Translations under genes and position numbers: made by a program | Part shown: positions 27,020 to 39,570 of the stretch, in pieces | Numbering within the stretch: position 1 is the first letter of the stretch | Layout: each line of letters opens with the position of its first letter | Notes under the pieces: generated by a model | Databases searched by the model: none | The model's input: only the letters and a program-made list of their open reading frames with translations | What the model was told of the DNA's origin: nothing | From: Branchiostoma floridae | Lineage: Eukaryota > Chordata > Leptocardii > Amphioxiformes > Branchiostomatidae | NCBI RefSeq assembly: GCF_000003815.2 | Contig: NC_049990.1 | Span: 4,403,803-4,467,802 of the forward strand | Direction of reading: 5' to 3' | DNA: 64,000 nucleotides

Positions 27020-27560
27020 TCTCAAGTGTTGGGTTCCATGACGTAGACCTTGCAGTTGTGCTTCATGATCTTGTCGAGAGACAGGAACAAAAATACATAG
27101 TCATGAGAATAATTTGTGTACGTTCAGTGATAAACACTTTTGATTACTTTGTGTTTCTGCAAATATCCCGGTTGGGACCTGGTTTGGAAACTGTATCTGT
27201 ATCTATATAGCCAGTATAACTGCCCTTTGGCGTAACACAGCAGCTTCACACGCGCCTGATGCGGCAGCAGCTGTTATGTTACACTGAACGACCCGTCACA
27301 CCTAACCTTTGCACATCTATCTGCAAACGTTCTGTAGCATTAGTTGACAACAATCTCCGATGCCCTCTAAGTGTTGGGTTCCATGACATGGCCTTGCAGT
27401 TGTGTTTCATGATTTTGACCAATGACAGGAACATAAATACATTTAGCCATGAGAATAATTTGTGTATGTTTGATGAGAATAGTTTGACACTTTTGGTTAT
27501 TTTCCGTTTCCACAAACATGCTGCTAGGCCCCCCGTTTGGAAAATGTGATGGCAGCATTA
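27020..27560 (-). pseudogene. two decayed copies of the TRAPPC14 terminal exon end
   Basis: The last about 50 coding bases of TRAPPC14 (27574-27630) recur at 27023-27075 and 27365-27415 with the same AAGTGTTGGGTTCCATGAC start. Both copies also share a following block (GACAGGAACA.AAATACAT, ATGAGAATAATTTGTGTA). On the minus strand they still read KIMKHNCK and MEPNT fragments. Neither has an upstream half-exon. Confidence 0.8.
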
Positions 27561-27573
27561 GTTGAAAACAATC

Positions 27574-30500
27574 TCAAGTGTTGGGTTCCATGACGTAGAC
27601 CTTGCAGTTGTGCTTCATGATCTTGTCCAGCGAGAGGACCGGTGCGGGCGGCTGGGCCAGGAAGGCCGGCGCAGAGCGGGAGGGGGAGCTGGTGCGCGAG
27701 TCCTGCGAGTGGGTCGGGCTGTTCGTTTGTCTGGGGATAGTGAAAATAATTAGTAATATCACAGATGTGACTGGAAACTTGCTTTGGCCATGGTGCTGAT
27801 AACATGATTGCTATCCATAATACCTGATAATCATTGGAATCTTATGCCAAAATCAAATGACTTGCACAGTCTAAGTGTGAAGTACATTCATCTCATTACA
27901 GCTGACCTGTTCTAATCTATATTTATCATATATTTAAGGTATAATAAGGTAGACACACCGGTAATCAAGTTATCATTTTTTATCAAAGTATTCCCGTTCC
28001 TTGTGCTTCCAAGTTGATAAGTGAAAGCAACACACACCAATGGTGCATTTAGACAAAGCAAGACAGTACTTTCATCAAAGCACATGTTCTACAAAGAGAA
28101 AATAAAGAATTTTTAAAATTAAGAATCTTCTGTGTATTGTACCTTGAAAAGCAAAGAATACTAATAGACAATAGCTATATATATCCTATTTTATCACCTG
28201 CTTCTTGTCTGGAGTGAAGATGGGGTTGTTGGTCATTTCAAAGCTTTGTAAATCTAGTTTATGAGACATTTTTAAGAGTTCTTACCTCACACCAGCAGGG
28301 TAATACTGTGTTTTCACTATAGCAGCCGAGGTTGAGTCCGTAAAAGAGTATGACTTGGCGGCCATGCCCTGTTTTTTGTCCGGGGTGAAGTTGGGGCTGT
28401 TGGTTCGGCTGAAGGAGGACCCGGGGGTGGACTTGCCGTCGGAGCTGCCGCTGTGGCTGTGGGGAAAGTTTGGGGTGATGGTGTTGAACTGGAGCTTCAG
28501 TTTCATGTGTTGGCCGACCTATATATAGGGAGGGTAACAAAACAATGGTTAGAGATACATTTGTCAACTTACTGTAAATGCAGAAATGTTCACGGTGGTT
28601 TTATGTTTGCGGTTTTTGCGGTGGCTGCTTCACCGCGAAGTTAAAACCACGCGAAATTTTTCCATTACAGTATGTGACTACAGTACCAGGCGCTACTGCA
28701 ACTTAAAACCACTGCGAACACACCATTTTCCCTCTACCGTGAAAGTAAATCCCTGCAAGCTTAAACGCATTTACAGTAATTAGCACTTGTTCACCTGTAT
28801 CTGTTCAGTTGGGTAACCTACATGTACATAACCGTTACCTCTAAAATCAGGGTATGTAGGGATACTAAATCGACAAACGGTTGTTTCAAATTGCAAATAT
28901 TTTCAAAATTGTTAAAACAGTGTTGTTGAGTACCAGAAAACCTGATAATTGAAAATAAACTTTTCACTTGAAAAGTGATTACGAGCTTTTAGTGGCAACG
29001 TAACATGTTGTAAGTCCTACATTTTTACTGGATGGCAAGTACCACTACACATTATATATTTATATATATAAACATGCTTCCTTCTATGTTATACAGAAAG
29101 ATAGTATCTATCACAATTACAAGGATGGTACTGGTGCATACCATTGTGCAGTGTAGACAGTTGGGCCACACAAAACTTGACCACACATATTACATGTACA
29201 ATGATTTGGTTTGCTTCCTTTAGAAAATGTTTTTGATTCGAATATTTGATAGACTGGAAGTCCTTGCAACTAAACATGCTCTAAAGGGAAAGGTTGCATT
29301 CTAGAGTTCCAAATAGCAATTACTCAAGCAAATGTATATGATTTTCGAAACGTGATTGGATATGATTTTCAGACATTTCAGAGAGCATCCGTTATCTTTC
29401 GTCAGTATTTTATTACCTGGATGTCTAACCTTCATTTATGTAAAATGAGAGAATGTGTTGTAAAATGTTTAACTTCAAAGCATACAATGTACATTTTTGT
29501 ACCTATCTTTCCTTTACTCTGGTATAAAACTTGGCCCAACAAGGGTTTCATGTGAAAAATTAAGTCTGTGCATCCAAAAGAAGAAACTTGGGCCATTCAA
29601 AGGGTTTTGTTTAAACAATTGGGTCTGAACGACCTAAAGAAGAATAGCCTGGGTATCATCTGGTACTAGTAGTTCGCTCCAACTTTTATCATACACTATA
29701 TGCAGTCGCTTTTCTGCTATTCCATCTGGGAACCTTGGCATCTCTAACGTCTGGAATTGTCCAAATTTCGGAAGAGGGCGCTGATTGGTCCTTACACATG
29801 AACGAATTATGGGATGGGTTCAAGCGCTCGTTTGGACAGGTGTTCCAACACCCGAAACGCCTCCATACACTTGTGGGAGGGCCTGTTGTCATCGAACAAG
29901 CACTCTAGAACCCATTCCCTAATTTGGCCTTTACCTGATGTTACGACCAAAAGATTTGAATATACAGTTCCCCAGATGAGTAGCAGAAGCGAACATAAGA
30001 GCGAACTACTACCTGGATGGTACCCAGGCTAAAGAAGAAACATGTGAACAGCTTCACCTCAAAGAGCCCTGGTCTCAGCACTTGGAAGGGGACAGTGAAG
30101 GAGACAGTCGACCCACACTTGCAGAAACTACAACAGTACAAAACACCAGTCACCATTAGGACTAACAACTACGGTGCAATACACCACAGTGCTTACAACT
30201 ACATGTATGTCACCATGCAGAAACACCAGTTGGGACACACACATGCAATTCCTACAATCATTAGACATGCCAGTTCTAGATTGTGCCATCTAAATGTGTA
30301 CCATACAAAAGAAGAGATTTGTGCCATATACCAACAGGAGAGAGAGAAAGAGACAGCTGCATAAAACATATACACTGTCAGCTAGAATTGTACTACCAGC
30401 ACTTATGAAAATGTTAGGCATTGTTTGAGATAATGTATATTTCCCCAATACTGTTTCACAGAGTTTTCTACTTAACCACATAAGCTGCCTTGGTGTAACA

Positions 30501-33500
30501 ATATTTGCACATATTGTGTTGTCATAATGAAAATTATACGTCTTATATGTGTATGATATGATATATGTATGATATGACTCACCCCAGGTTGTAGCTTGGA
30601 GTATGGCAGACTACAGAGTCCATCACACTTCTGGCAGACCTGATACTTGCCTCTGTCTTATCTGTAACACAATTATAAAGAAAAGATCTTACAGATTGTA
30701 AAACTCATAAACTGGATTACAGAAAAAAATTATTTTTAAGAAAGTCAGTGTTACCAGGGTTGGACAAGTCTACTAGCCCTACTGTCCAGGGCAAGTGAAA
30801 GTTCTGATTGGGCTTCACTTTCACTTTTGCAAGTGCATGACCTACTTCACTTGCCCGATCAGGCAAGTAAGGTTTTTACAATGAGTGAGATTTTGATACA
30901 CTTGTTGTAGAAGTGTGTTGTTTTTGTTGCATAGAAAAAAATACATGGATTTCCATGACTTCTTGTATATAAGCTGTAGATACTGTACGTGTCCAAAGAA
31001 CATATTAGGAAATATGCCCATAAGCAGTTACTCAAGCAACTGGATATGATTTTGGAATTGTATCTTAATACTTGGATGTCCAACCTTCGTCAACATGTGC
31101 AAGGGGATCTTAAGATAAAGGCTTGAGGGTCCTTAAGTTACCTTTCTGGTCCTGAAGTGCCTTCTCAGGACTCCACACCAGCTTGATGGTCAGAAAGTCC
31201 TGCAGGTTGTTCACTAGGGTGTACTTCACATCAAATCTGGGAGAACACAAGTTACAATGCAGTTACAATCAGTGGGATCTAACTGTGCACATTATTGGTA
31301 CCTCACATCAAATCTGGGATAAAACAAAATGGTAGAAATAACTGGGTTAACTACAGCACAAATCACCAGTGTGAACTAAATAGCATGGAAGGCAAAGAAG
31401 GCAGAAACACTTTCTGTGTCATATATCAATGAGAGTTGATAGAATCACCATTTTAAATCTGTTATGAGATAATCAAAGCACGACAGCAATGTGTAAAGGG
31501 AGTCCTGACCTTTGACCTACGTAGACGGGTGATGGACAGGTGGCATTCATAATGAACTGTGGTTCATCAAGCTTCATCACAGGCAGGCTGGAGAGGACAG
31601 AAAAGGGGGTTATACAAATGTAAAAGCTGATGTTGAAATAATTGAGTTGTAATCAGGGATGTCTCCAGCTTAAAATTTTTCCGTCCCACTCATTCTTTTG
31701 GAGCTAATGTTGTTGATTTTCCTGGTAGATATGTCATTTTAAACTTATGAAAGTACATTTTTAACAATTTCATGTCACTTTTGAGACAGATAGGGTAAAA
31801 TTATTTTCTGTCCCAACAGGCAAATTTCCATCACAGGATGAAAGGACGGGTCCTGGAGACTGTCCTGGTTATAATGTCAGTTGCATACTTGCCTGTAACT
31901 TGACAGTGGTACATACAAGTATATGTGAGGTAACCTTGTAAAATTCAAACCCAAACCTCAAGGCCTCTATATCTTCTCCCCTAATCTTTGAGATGATATA
32001 CACCATGATCTAGAAGCTGTACTTTTCCCTGCTCACCTGTAGTGTGTGTGGATGTGCTCTTCACTGCTGTTAGAGTTGACAGCTTTCCCAGGCTGCCACA
32101 GCATAAGGAGAAGTAGGGCTGACTCGTGTGACTGGGAATGGAAAGAACAATCGTTTTGAACTGGAAGGTGTATTTGTGTTAGGTCTAGATCTAAGCATTC
32201 AGACCAAGCATTCCCCTGCAGCCGCTGTGGCTGACGCTGTCTGTCACGTATTGGACTCATCAGCCACCAGTGCGCTTGCACCAGCCGCGGGCTACATCCT
32301 AGATGACCTTCGTTTGCAAAGCCAAGCCAAGAGAGAGAGAGATCTAAGCATATAAAAGCCAAAGCTAAAGTTGCCCATACATCAGGACAAGTATCTGCTA
32401 CAGTATTAGGCAGCAGGCAGAGATAAGAGTAATTAACTCACCTTTTAATTGTCGGCATTCCAGTAATCATTGACAACAAAAGCAGGCTGTTTACTGGTTA
32501 ATGATGGCCATGTTATGGCTTACCTTCCCTGCTGTGGTAACTTTTTTGGCACCAAATCTGTTTTAGTTACAGGATAGGGCAGCAGGGAGAATAACTCACC
32601 TCATACTTGCCCACATTCCAGTTGTCTTTGACAACAAAACCAGCTGGCTGTTTCCCTCTAGAGGCTGATGGTGGCCATGTTTTGGCTTACCTTCCCTCCT
32701 AACGTATCTCTTTTGCACAAAATCTCTATTGATATCAGAAGTAACTCACCTCATACTTGCCAGCGTTCCAGTTGTCGTTGACGACGATCTGGAAGACGAG
32801 ACAGAGTTCCTCCAGCGGCTGCAGGTGTGAGGGCAGCTGGGAAGGGTCGGTGTGCACTAGAGAGAACAGGCCGCCTTCTGCTGTTCTTCTGAGGGATGTT
32901 ATGAAGATTTTGTCATTTGTTTACGTGCTAAAAGCCTTCACATACAAGGCAATGTCTGTAAGAAAGATAAAACATACAGAAGGAGAGAGAAGCCTACATG
33001 TACATGTACATGTATAATCATAGAAATGAGAAATACAGAGGAGCACAGTATGTACTTGAACTAAAAAATGGGGTGGCCATTTCATGAAAGCTTTAAGTAC
33101 TAGGTAAAGTTATAGATGAAGCATGATCTGCTTTTGTACTTGGCTTGGGTATAGCAATATCATATTTTTTACATTTGTAGCAAGATCGGGTTACCCCTAC
33201 TCTTCTTAAATAAGTGTAATATGGGTTATTCAATGTGCAATGTGAGTTTTAGTGCCTAAAAGTAAAAGTAGACTATCCAATAGAAAAAAAGTGAAGGGTT
33301 ACGGTTGTCTCCAAAGTTGCACTTACTTGCTAGGTGTTTGAATATTTGGCTGAGGACTGGTCTTCTCTGCACTGTCGTGCTGGAAAGCAGCGTTGCAGTT
33401 TGGAATGATCTGTAGCTGATGAACAGTGACGTCTTCACAGGACGAGTTGTATACTGTAACAGTTGTAAAAGAAAATGACAATATCAGAAATGAATATCAT

Positions 33501-34029
33501 CTTCTTTAGGTACAAGCCGAGATCAAGAAATATGTACCCTATAAATTTCATATTGAAAAAATGCTCTTAAAGGTGTATGGGTCAGGATTAGGAGACAATA
33601 CTGGTACTCAACAAGACTTTCTATTAAACGTATCCTACACGCAACTGTCTGGAAAATACCAACGAAAATTTGCTATTTTTGAAATACAAAATACGCAATA
33701 ATATGTGAGCTAAAAATCCATCAAATCAGAGATATGTTAAAAAAACCCAACTATATTACCACGCAGCTAGTGTGGCACCAGACTGGGCCCGCCCCGGCAG
33801 AATTTCCTCTTTTCAACTGAAAACTAGACTTCACACACTACCCTGACAAGGATTTAATATATAATAAACCAGCACCCACCTTTGATAATGAGAAAGTGTT
33901 TCCTACCAACCGAAACCTTCCTGCACTTCACCAGTGGGGGAGGTAACAAGGGGAATGTCTCTGTAACTGGGAGGCAAACAATTGTCATTTTTTAATACAG
34001 TATATGATTCTATGTAGGAAAGGACCAGG

Positions 34030-34069
<40 letters not shown>

Positions 34070-36665
34070 GTTTGTGTGTGTGTGTATGTGTATGTGTGTG
34101 TGTGTGAGTGTGTGTTTGTACATATGTAAATTTATACGTATTCATGTATGTAACGTTATATGTACATTTATCAAATTTTACGCGTGCAAAAAAAGTTAAA
34201 CATAAGATATGCCGATGTATTCACTTATCACAGAGGGGTTCATTAAACTTCCGTTTGAAAACGATGATTTATTGAAAAAAGTGGCAAACTCGGGGTCCCT
34301 CCCGTTACATGTGTATGTGAGTGTCTGTGTAGGAATGTATGTGTCTGTGTCACCCTAAATATATAATGTTGATGTATGTATGTGTGTGTGTGTGTGTGTG
34401 TGAGTGAATGCTAATGTAGACAGCATATTTTCTTTTCCAAAACAGATCTATATATAATACACATTTCAGTGATATCATTACCTTTTCAAGAATAGCCATA
34501 AACATAGGTAAAACAGAAAAAAGTTACCCAATAACCAGAAATAACAGAAAAACAACTGGAGGTACCTCGATCTGAGTGGTACTGACAGAGGAGAATCAGG
34601 ACTACACACAGAAACACAGGGAAGAAAAATAGAAGATCAGACAAGAAATGGAAGATCTCATACCTCAATGAAATACATTCACAGTTTTTATGAATTTCTT
34701 GACAAAATGTTGTAATTGCAGACATTTTCGCGTTTGTTTTATATTCGCAGTTTTCGTGGTGGCCGCTGAACCGTCAACTTAAAAACACCTCAAATATCAT
34801 AACACAGTATGCGACTACAGTACAACAGTACTGTAAATAAGTTTGTGGTATGGCGCTACCGCGAAAAATAAAAACACCGCGAACACCCCATTTTCCCACC
34901 GGTGCAAACTTAAATCCCCGCAAAATTAAATGCATTTACAGTATTAAACAACCCTAGCCTGGGTACCAACTGATTTCTAAAGGGGGCTCCTTGTACTTTT
35001 TTTTAGGGCAGCGCATGCAAGGAGCCCAAGGTAGAAATCGGATGGTAATCAGGCTGGTTACAGGGGTAGATAAAAAAATTGGCAGATAAAAATAAGTACC
35101 ATGGCATTTGACATCTGAAGACTCCTTGACCTCCTTGGTGACCTGTTCCTCCACAGATTCAGCAGGAGTGTTCGAGTTTTCCTCTGCATCCTCCTCGCCA
35201 CTGTCGACCTCTGGGTTCCAGACCACGACGGAAACGCCGACCCTTTTTGTTCCGACGGGAAGCTTGTCCAGACTGACTCTCAGTGGGAAGACTACGGTGT
35301 CATCTGATACAGTCACTGGGTCCTCACCCTGGAATATGATATTTTTCTTATTTGTTTTGTAGAATGTTGGAAAAAATTGGACATAATGACAACACACATT
35401 GTCTTCTAAATGCTCTAAACATGAAAGAAGTTGGAAGTTTCATCATGTGTGGAAAAATGACAGTTGTATATGAATATATAAAAGAACAGTATATTATATA
35501 CATGTACAATGATAATATTGTACTATAATTTCTATGTAACACTAATTTAAGCATAAAAATATAACGTTATCTTTAATTCAATTTTGAAACAGAGTTCTTT
35601 TTTTATTGGTAATAACTAATGCCTTTAAGGTGGTTTATTTAGCCCTTTCGACCACGCTCTAACAGTACTTAAGGTGTGCAAACTTGATGTAATGTTGATG
35701 ATCTACATGACCTTAGCACTAATAAGTCATTTATAATGGGGCAACGTTTTTATGGCAAACAGAAAAAAATTAAAACAAGTTAACGTTACACCTGTCCAGC
35801 TTTATAGGGATTACTTGTCATCAGATAACATACATAATAGAGTAGAGTAGAGTGACAATGTAGACATTAAAACCATTCTTACAGTAATACTTATTAAAAA
35901 CACTGAATCTTCACTTCCATTCATAACAAGGCGTATTAAATCGATACAAAGATAAGAGGGCAAATAAAAAGGGTAAGAGGGCCACGCCCCCGTGCCCTTA
36001 GAGTGGGCGTGACTCCTCAATGTGTCCGCGGAATGTAAACAAACAATAGTCCACGTGGTAATGTTTTCCTTGTCGGTGGGAAACACGATTATGATCGGAT
36101 ATCCGGGAGAATCGTGTCACATTTGTCCCGCTGTGGGGTCGATTCGTAAGGCTAGGTCCGGGATTTGCGCCACGGTCGCCAGAAAAAATGGCGCGCTGTA
36201 ACAGCTGTGTCCGTTACAACAACACAGGAGGTCGCGAAACGTCAAAACATCTTACCCGGACGGTTATAAAAATGTATGTAACGGCCTACCTACCTTTTCT
36301 GCTTGATCTTTCGCAGAGCTGTTGTGCAGAAGGAGCGGTACACAGTCTCTGAAGTCTTGTTTTCCGTTGGAAACAGGAACAGTCCCCCTCTCCAGGCCCC
36401 CTTCGTGGTGACAAATGTCCTGTGACTGAAACAAACTCGTGGCGGTGGCGGCAGTGCTCAGCTCCAAAACACGGTCCCGCCAGGCACGTATTCTCTCCTC
36501 GTCTCGGTCTTCCTCGCAATACTTGGCGATCAGAAGCACGTCGATGGTCTCTCCCTGGTAGACAAAGTTTCTGCGAGGAGTCTGGGAGAGATTCAGCACG
36601 TCTCCGACCTTGCAGGACGGAAAATGCAGAGAAAATCCTGTTTCCGACCTGCCGTCAGGCGCCAT
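27574..36665 (-). CDS. TRAPPC14: TRAPPC14 / MAP11 (C7orf43 homolog), 12 exons
   Basis: TRAPPC14 is a TRAPP II complex subunit that binds microtubules and supports vesicle transport in ciliogenesis. Minus-strand exons: 36665-36294, 35328-35100, 33966-33880, 33453-33327, 32888-32750, 32131-32037, 31587-31510, 31236-31142, 30661-30583, 30127-30058, 28518-28286, 27730-27574. Every phase agrees, giving 586 aa against about 580 in human. Family landmarks in order: PRRNFVYQGETIDVLL, VVFPLRVSLDKLPVGT, FPLLPPPLVKCRKVSVGRKH, YTLVNNLQDFLTIKLVWSPE, SVVCHTPSYNLG, LRPGLFEVGQHMKLKLQF, a Ser/Pro-rich linker, and the C-terminal PVLSLDKIMKHNCKVYVMEP. I chose the exon 7 donor at 31509 because only it keeps the VGQRFDVKY reading frame. 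Complete and apparently intact. Confidence 0.94.
28570..28778. mobile_element. MITE family A, copy 2, in TRAPPC14 intron
   Basis: TACTGTAAATGC / GCATTTACAGTA inverted ends; interior AACTTAAAACCACTGCGAAC. Starts about 52 bp upstream of the exon 11 acceptor. Confidence 0.8.
28840..28925. mobile_element. fragment of MITE family B
   Basis: AGGGATACTAAATCGACAAACGG followed by GTTTCAAATTGCAAATATTTTCAAAAT matches the inner hairpin of the complete copies at 55706 and 58287. Ends missing. Confidence 0.5.
29318..29450. repeat. dispersed repeat fragment (ACTCAAGCAA..GATATGATTTT)
   Basis: AATTACTCAAGCAAATG.ATATGATTTT and TGGATGTC.AACCTTC recur in the same order at 31018-31100. Unclassified. Confidence 0.45.
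29646..30030. mobile_element. MITE family C, copy 2 (385 bp)
   Basis: AGCCTGGGTATCATCTGGTA with TAGTAGTTCGCTCC at the left is inverted against GAGCGAACTACTACCTGGATGGTACCCAGGCT-type sequence at the right. Interior unique, GC-richer (29720-29900), no recognised protein. The element ends 28 bp from the donor of TRAPPC14 exon 10. Confidence 0.75.
31654..31868. mobile_element. MITE-like element in TRAPPC14 intron 6
   Basis: CAGGGATGTCTCCAG at the left is imperfectly inverted against CTGGAGACTGTCCTG at the right; the interior also has paired CGTCCCACTC and AGGACGGG-type pieces. Confidence 0.5.
32199..32339. mobile_element. short retroposed fragment with 12-bp target duplication
   Basis: AGATCTAAGCAT occurs at 32187-32198 and again at 32340-32351, bracketing 141 bp that end in a GA-rich AAGCCAAGCCAAGAGAGAGAG tail. 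The interior CGTATTGGACTCATCAGCCAC resembles coding sequence for an IGLISH zinc-finger segment found in some LINE polyproteins. Probably a LINE or SINE copy inserted by target-primed reverse transcription. Confidence 0.6.
32420..32735 (-). pseudogene. two decayed copies of the TRAPPC14 exon 5 end plus donor
   Basis: The exon 5 end and splice donor (AACTCACCTCATACTTGCC.GCATTCCAGTTGTC.TTGAC on the plus strand, 32743-32790) recur at 32592-32640 and, weaker, at 32438-32475. The flanking GATGG.GGCCATGTT.TGGCTTACCTTCCCT is also repeated. The copies lie in the intron immediately downstream of the true exon. Confidence 0.8.
34031..34125. repeat. (TG)n microsatellite
   Basis: A long TG run with a few interruptions in TRAPPC14 intron 2. 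A second shorter run is at 34379-34402. Confidence 0.95.
34711..34943. mobile_element. MITE family A, copy 3
   Basis: TGTAATTGCAGACATTTTCGCG at the left and CAAAATTAAATGCATTTACAGTA at the right; interior ACCGCGAA motifs and TATGCGACTACAGTA as in copy 2. Directly followed by a family C element. Confidence 0.75.
34956..35055. mobile_element. MITE family C, short foldback copy 3
   Basis: AGCCTGGGTACCAACTGATTTCTA inverted against TAGAAATCGGATGGTAATCAGGCT, with a further GGGCTCCTTG/CAAGGAGCCC pair inside; 100 bp. It ends about 43 bp from the donor of TRAPPC14 exon 2. Confidence 0.75.
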
Positions 36666-37789
36666 GACTTCTCACTGGGGGCTCCGCAAATTTCGGTACG
36701 TCCCATGTGAACTTTCCTCCGCCTAGAAAACTCACTCAACCAATCTCACCAAAAACGTATTTCATAACCTTAAATCATGCAAAAAATGCTATCTAGTAAC
36801 TTTTATTTGGTATTTTGATGTATTAGTATTGTTTTTAATGCGAGAAATCGAGGTAATATCTATCAGGGATGGTTTGCGGCGGTCAGTCCGTTTGGGTCCT
36901 CGCGTATTGATCGCTCTCTGGTGGACAGGAAGGGGACAAGTAGGTGGTTTCGTACTTATTTCTACCATTTCTGATCCCTTCGCAAATCACTCCATCTGCT
37001 TTGTCTTGGTCGCAGTGGCTTGCCGAGGACTATAGCTAGCTCTACCGTTAATTTTCTTGGCGAGCGGCGTTGCAAACGGGTGAAAACCCCTCCCGAACAT
37101 TGCAGAGCGCTCGAATCTCACACCCGCCTAAAGGATGGCCCGATCAGATGGTCGGACTGAAGGGGGTGATATTTTCTCGCTCCTTGCTCTATCGCTATAA
37201 CTTCCAGCGATATCTTTGGATGCAAACGGCTTCTTTGCTTCACCTTTTCTTCTGTATAGTGTGTACAAGGGATAGTTTTAACGGTAGGCGATTGTGATCA
37301 CAATGCTAGGCTCACAAAGTGCTGTATAGTAGATATACACCCTCCCCCATCCTCATGCATACATGCATGTGCAATACGTTATACTGTCGGAGCAAAAATG
37401 GGTGGGGCATCGCTTTCTCCTACCCAGCGTCTTCATCTCTATGTCTACTTCCTTACGTCTTAGTCCCTCTGCGTTTGTTTCTTGGAATTTCTTGCTAAGG
37501 TTTGCCTTGTCTTGAGCTATTTAGTCACGCTTGGCCACATATTAAATGCATCAACGGGAGATATGTTATAATAATAATGATATCGCTGGCAATCTCGTAT
37601 CACGGCGTGCAAAGTGATGCATTTTTCATGGCTGGACTTAAAGGCCCAACAAGATCTGAAATGTCTTATTTCGATCTTATTGCATTTCTCAATTGGAATC
37701 GTGGCGAGAATGCCGAGCGGCCCGGTTCGCGGTCGTGGCCGCAGTTGGCATTGATTATTTAAGGGATCAGCGATTATCCGAGTACTTTG
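36666..37789. other. region upstream of TRAPPC14
   Basis: Promoter-side DNA of TRAPPC14. I see no TATA box or clear initiator. The 36100-36260 part inside intron 1 and the 37060-37300 part are somewhat GC-richer. No gene on the other strand is evident. Confidence 0.4.
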
Positions 37790-38960
37790 GCTTCATGCAG
37801 GAAGCATGAGTAGCATCGTCACACCGGTATCACTGATTGGCTAACCTCTGACACCCAATTCTGAACCTGGAACACCAGTCTGGATATGTAGCTAATGAGA
37901 AATGAAACTTTGAAAGATGTGTTTATAACATATTCAATATGTGATATCACATATTTTTCATCGTAGAAATATTCAACATTCTTGTCACACTGGTATCACT
38001 GATTGGCTGACCTTTGACACCCACTTCTGAACCTGGAACAACACTGGATACAGCTAGTACTATTAATCAGAACTGAAAGATTGAAAGATGTGTTTATAAC
38101 ATATTCAACATCATGTATTGTTGACTTTAAGTATTCTTTAACGTAGAACTATCATATTCATTTCACACCGGTATCACTGATTGGCTGACCTCTGACACCC
38201 AATTCTGAACCTGGAACAACACTGGATACAGCTAGTACTATTAATCAGAAATGAAACTTTGAAAGATGTGTTTATAACATATTCAATATCATATATTGTG
38301 AGTTTAAGTATTCTTTATCGTAGAAGTATCATATTCATTTCACACCGGTATCACTGATTGGCTAACCTCTGACACCCAATTCTGAACCTGGAACAACACT
38401 GGATGTACAGCTAACTTACTATTAATCAGAAATGAAACTTTGAAAGATGAAATTGTCAGTGTTTATAACATATTTAATATCACATATTGTTGAGTTTAAG
38501 TATTTTTTATCGTAGAAATATTCTTGTCACATAATGTAGTGTGTAATGTGTAGGTTTTTAACCTGAAACATAATCAGGCAATAAAGATATGCAGCTAATC
38601 TGAAATTGGAGCTTACTTCTAGTCCTATTCAGTATTTATAACATATGATATTAGATAATCAGTTCCATTATCTTACCAGTATCACTGCTTTGGTAACCTC
38701 TGGCACTAAGTGGTTTGTTTTTGAACCTGGAACAAGAAGGCAATAAGGATACAGCTATTTTGAAATTAAAGATAAATTAATTTGTATTTTTAGCATCATT
38801 TATTCAATATCATAGAAATGAGTAGCATTGTCATTTAACAATTGAGAAACCCCTCGCTCTGAGCAGATGTGTTTCTGAACCTGAAACAACCAGGCAATAA
38901 AGATCCAGCTAATCTGAAATTAGAAATTTGTCATTAAGAATTGTTGTTGATATCTTGTCA
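37790..38960. repeat. satellite-like tandem array, about 166-178 bp units
   Basis: Units start CACACCGGTATCACTGATTGGCT at about 37820, 37986, 38164 and 38341. Each continues GACCTCTGACACCCA.TTCTGAACCTGGAACA and AAAGATGTGTTTATAACATATTCAA. Three further, strongly diverged units follow (about 38527, 38675, 38850). Similarity falls from left to right. Confidence 0.9.
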
Positions 38961-39570
38961 CTGGGGTGATGTATGATAATTGTTTGTCATCGTAAGGTTG
39001 GATGGTTAGCTGTTTTCATACCAAATTTGGGCCAAAACTCCTATATTATGAAAGAAAAGAATAAAAGTTTAATCAGATCGCTACCATTGATAATTAGTTT
39101 TGTTTACCAAAGTGCAATAAAGAAAACTTTTTTTGTTGTTAACATGAGATATTTCTTCTTGAGTACAATATTGCTACATGGCATTGACAATTTTAATGTC
39201 TTTTGCCTTTCCAAGTTAGTAATTTGATATTAAGAAAATTACCATATTTGTTTCAAACTTTGATTCTACAGCAATTCTATTGTTCTTACATTGATATGCA
39301 TTACAGTAAAACCTGTACATAAAGACCACCTGGCCATTGGGATCTGAGTGGTCTTTTGGGGCAGTTTTGAGTGTATTTTAATGTCCTTTGTCTGGTCAAG
39401 CATATGGTAAAGCATATGGTGTCCCTGCCATCAGTGAATTATACTGTAATTATATCTGCTCTGTGTTACAAATGTACCACAAGGATGTCGAGCGGTGTCA
39501 AAGCCATATATTACAGATAGACGTAACAGTAATAACGGCGGCGGATCTCTCCCAGCACTGATTATAAGTC

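Noticed and set aside
32255-32290. Hammerhead-ribozyme-like CTGATGAGTCC on the minus strand
   Set aside because: The conserved GAAAC partner is missing (the sequence reads AGACAG), and the same bases are better explained as a relic of LINE coding sequence for an IGLISH-type zinc finger. Bracketing by a 12-bp target duplication fits a retroposon.
37790-38960. CRISPR-like array
   Set aside because: Repeats are long (about 170 bp), there are no short unique spacers, and the DNA is clearly eukaryotic; this is satellite-type DNA. The same applies to 49299-50560.
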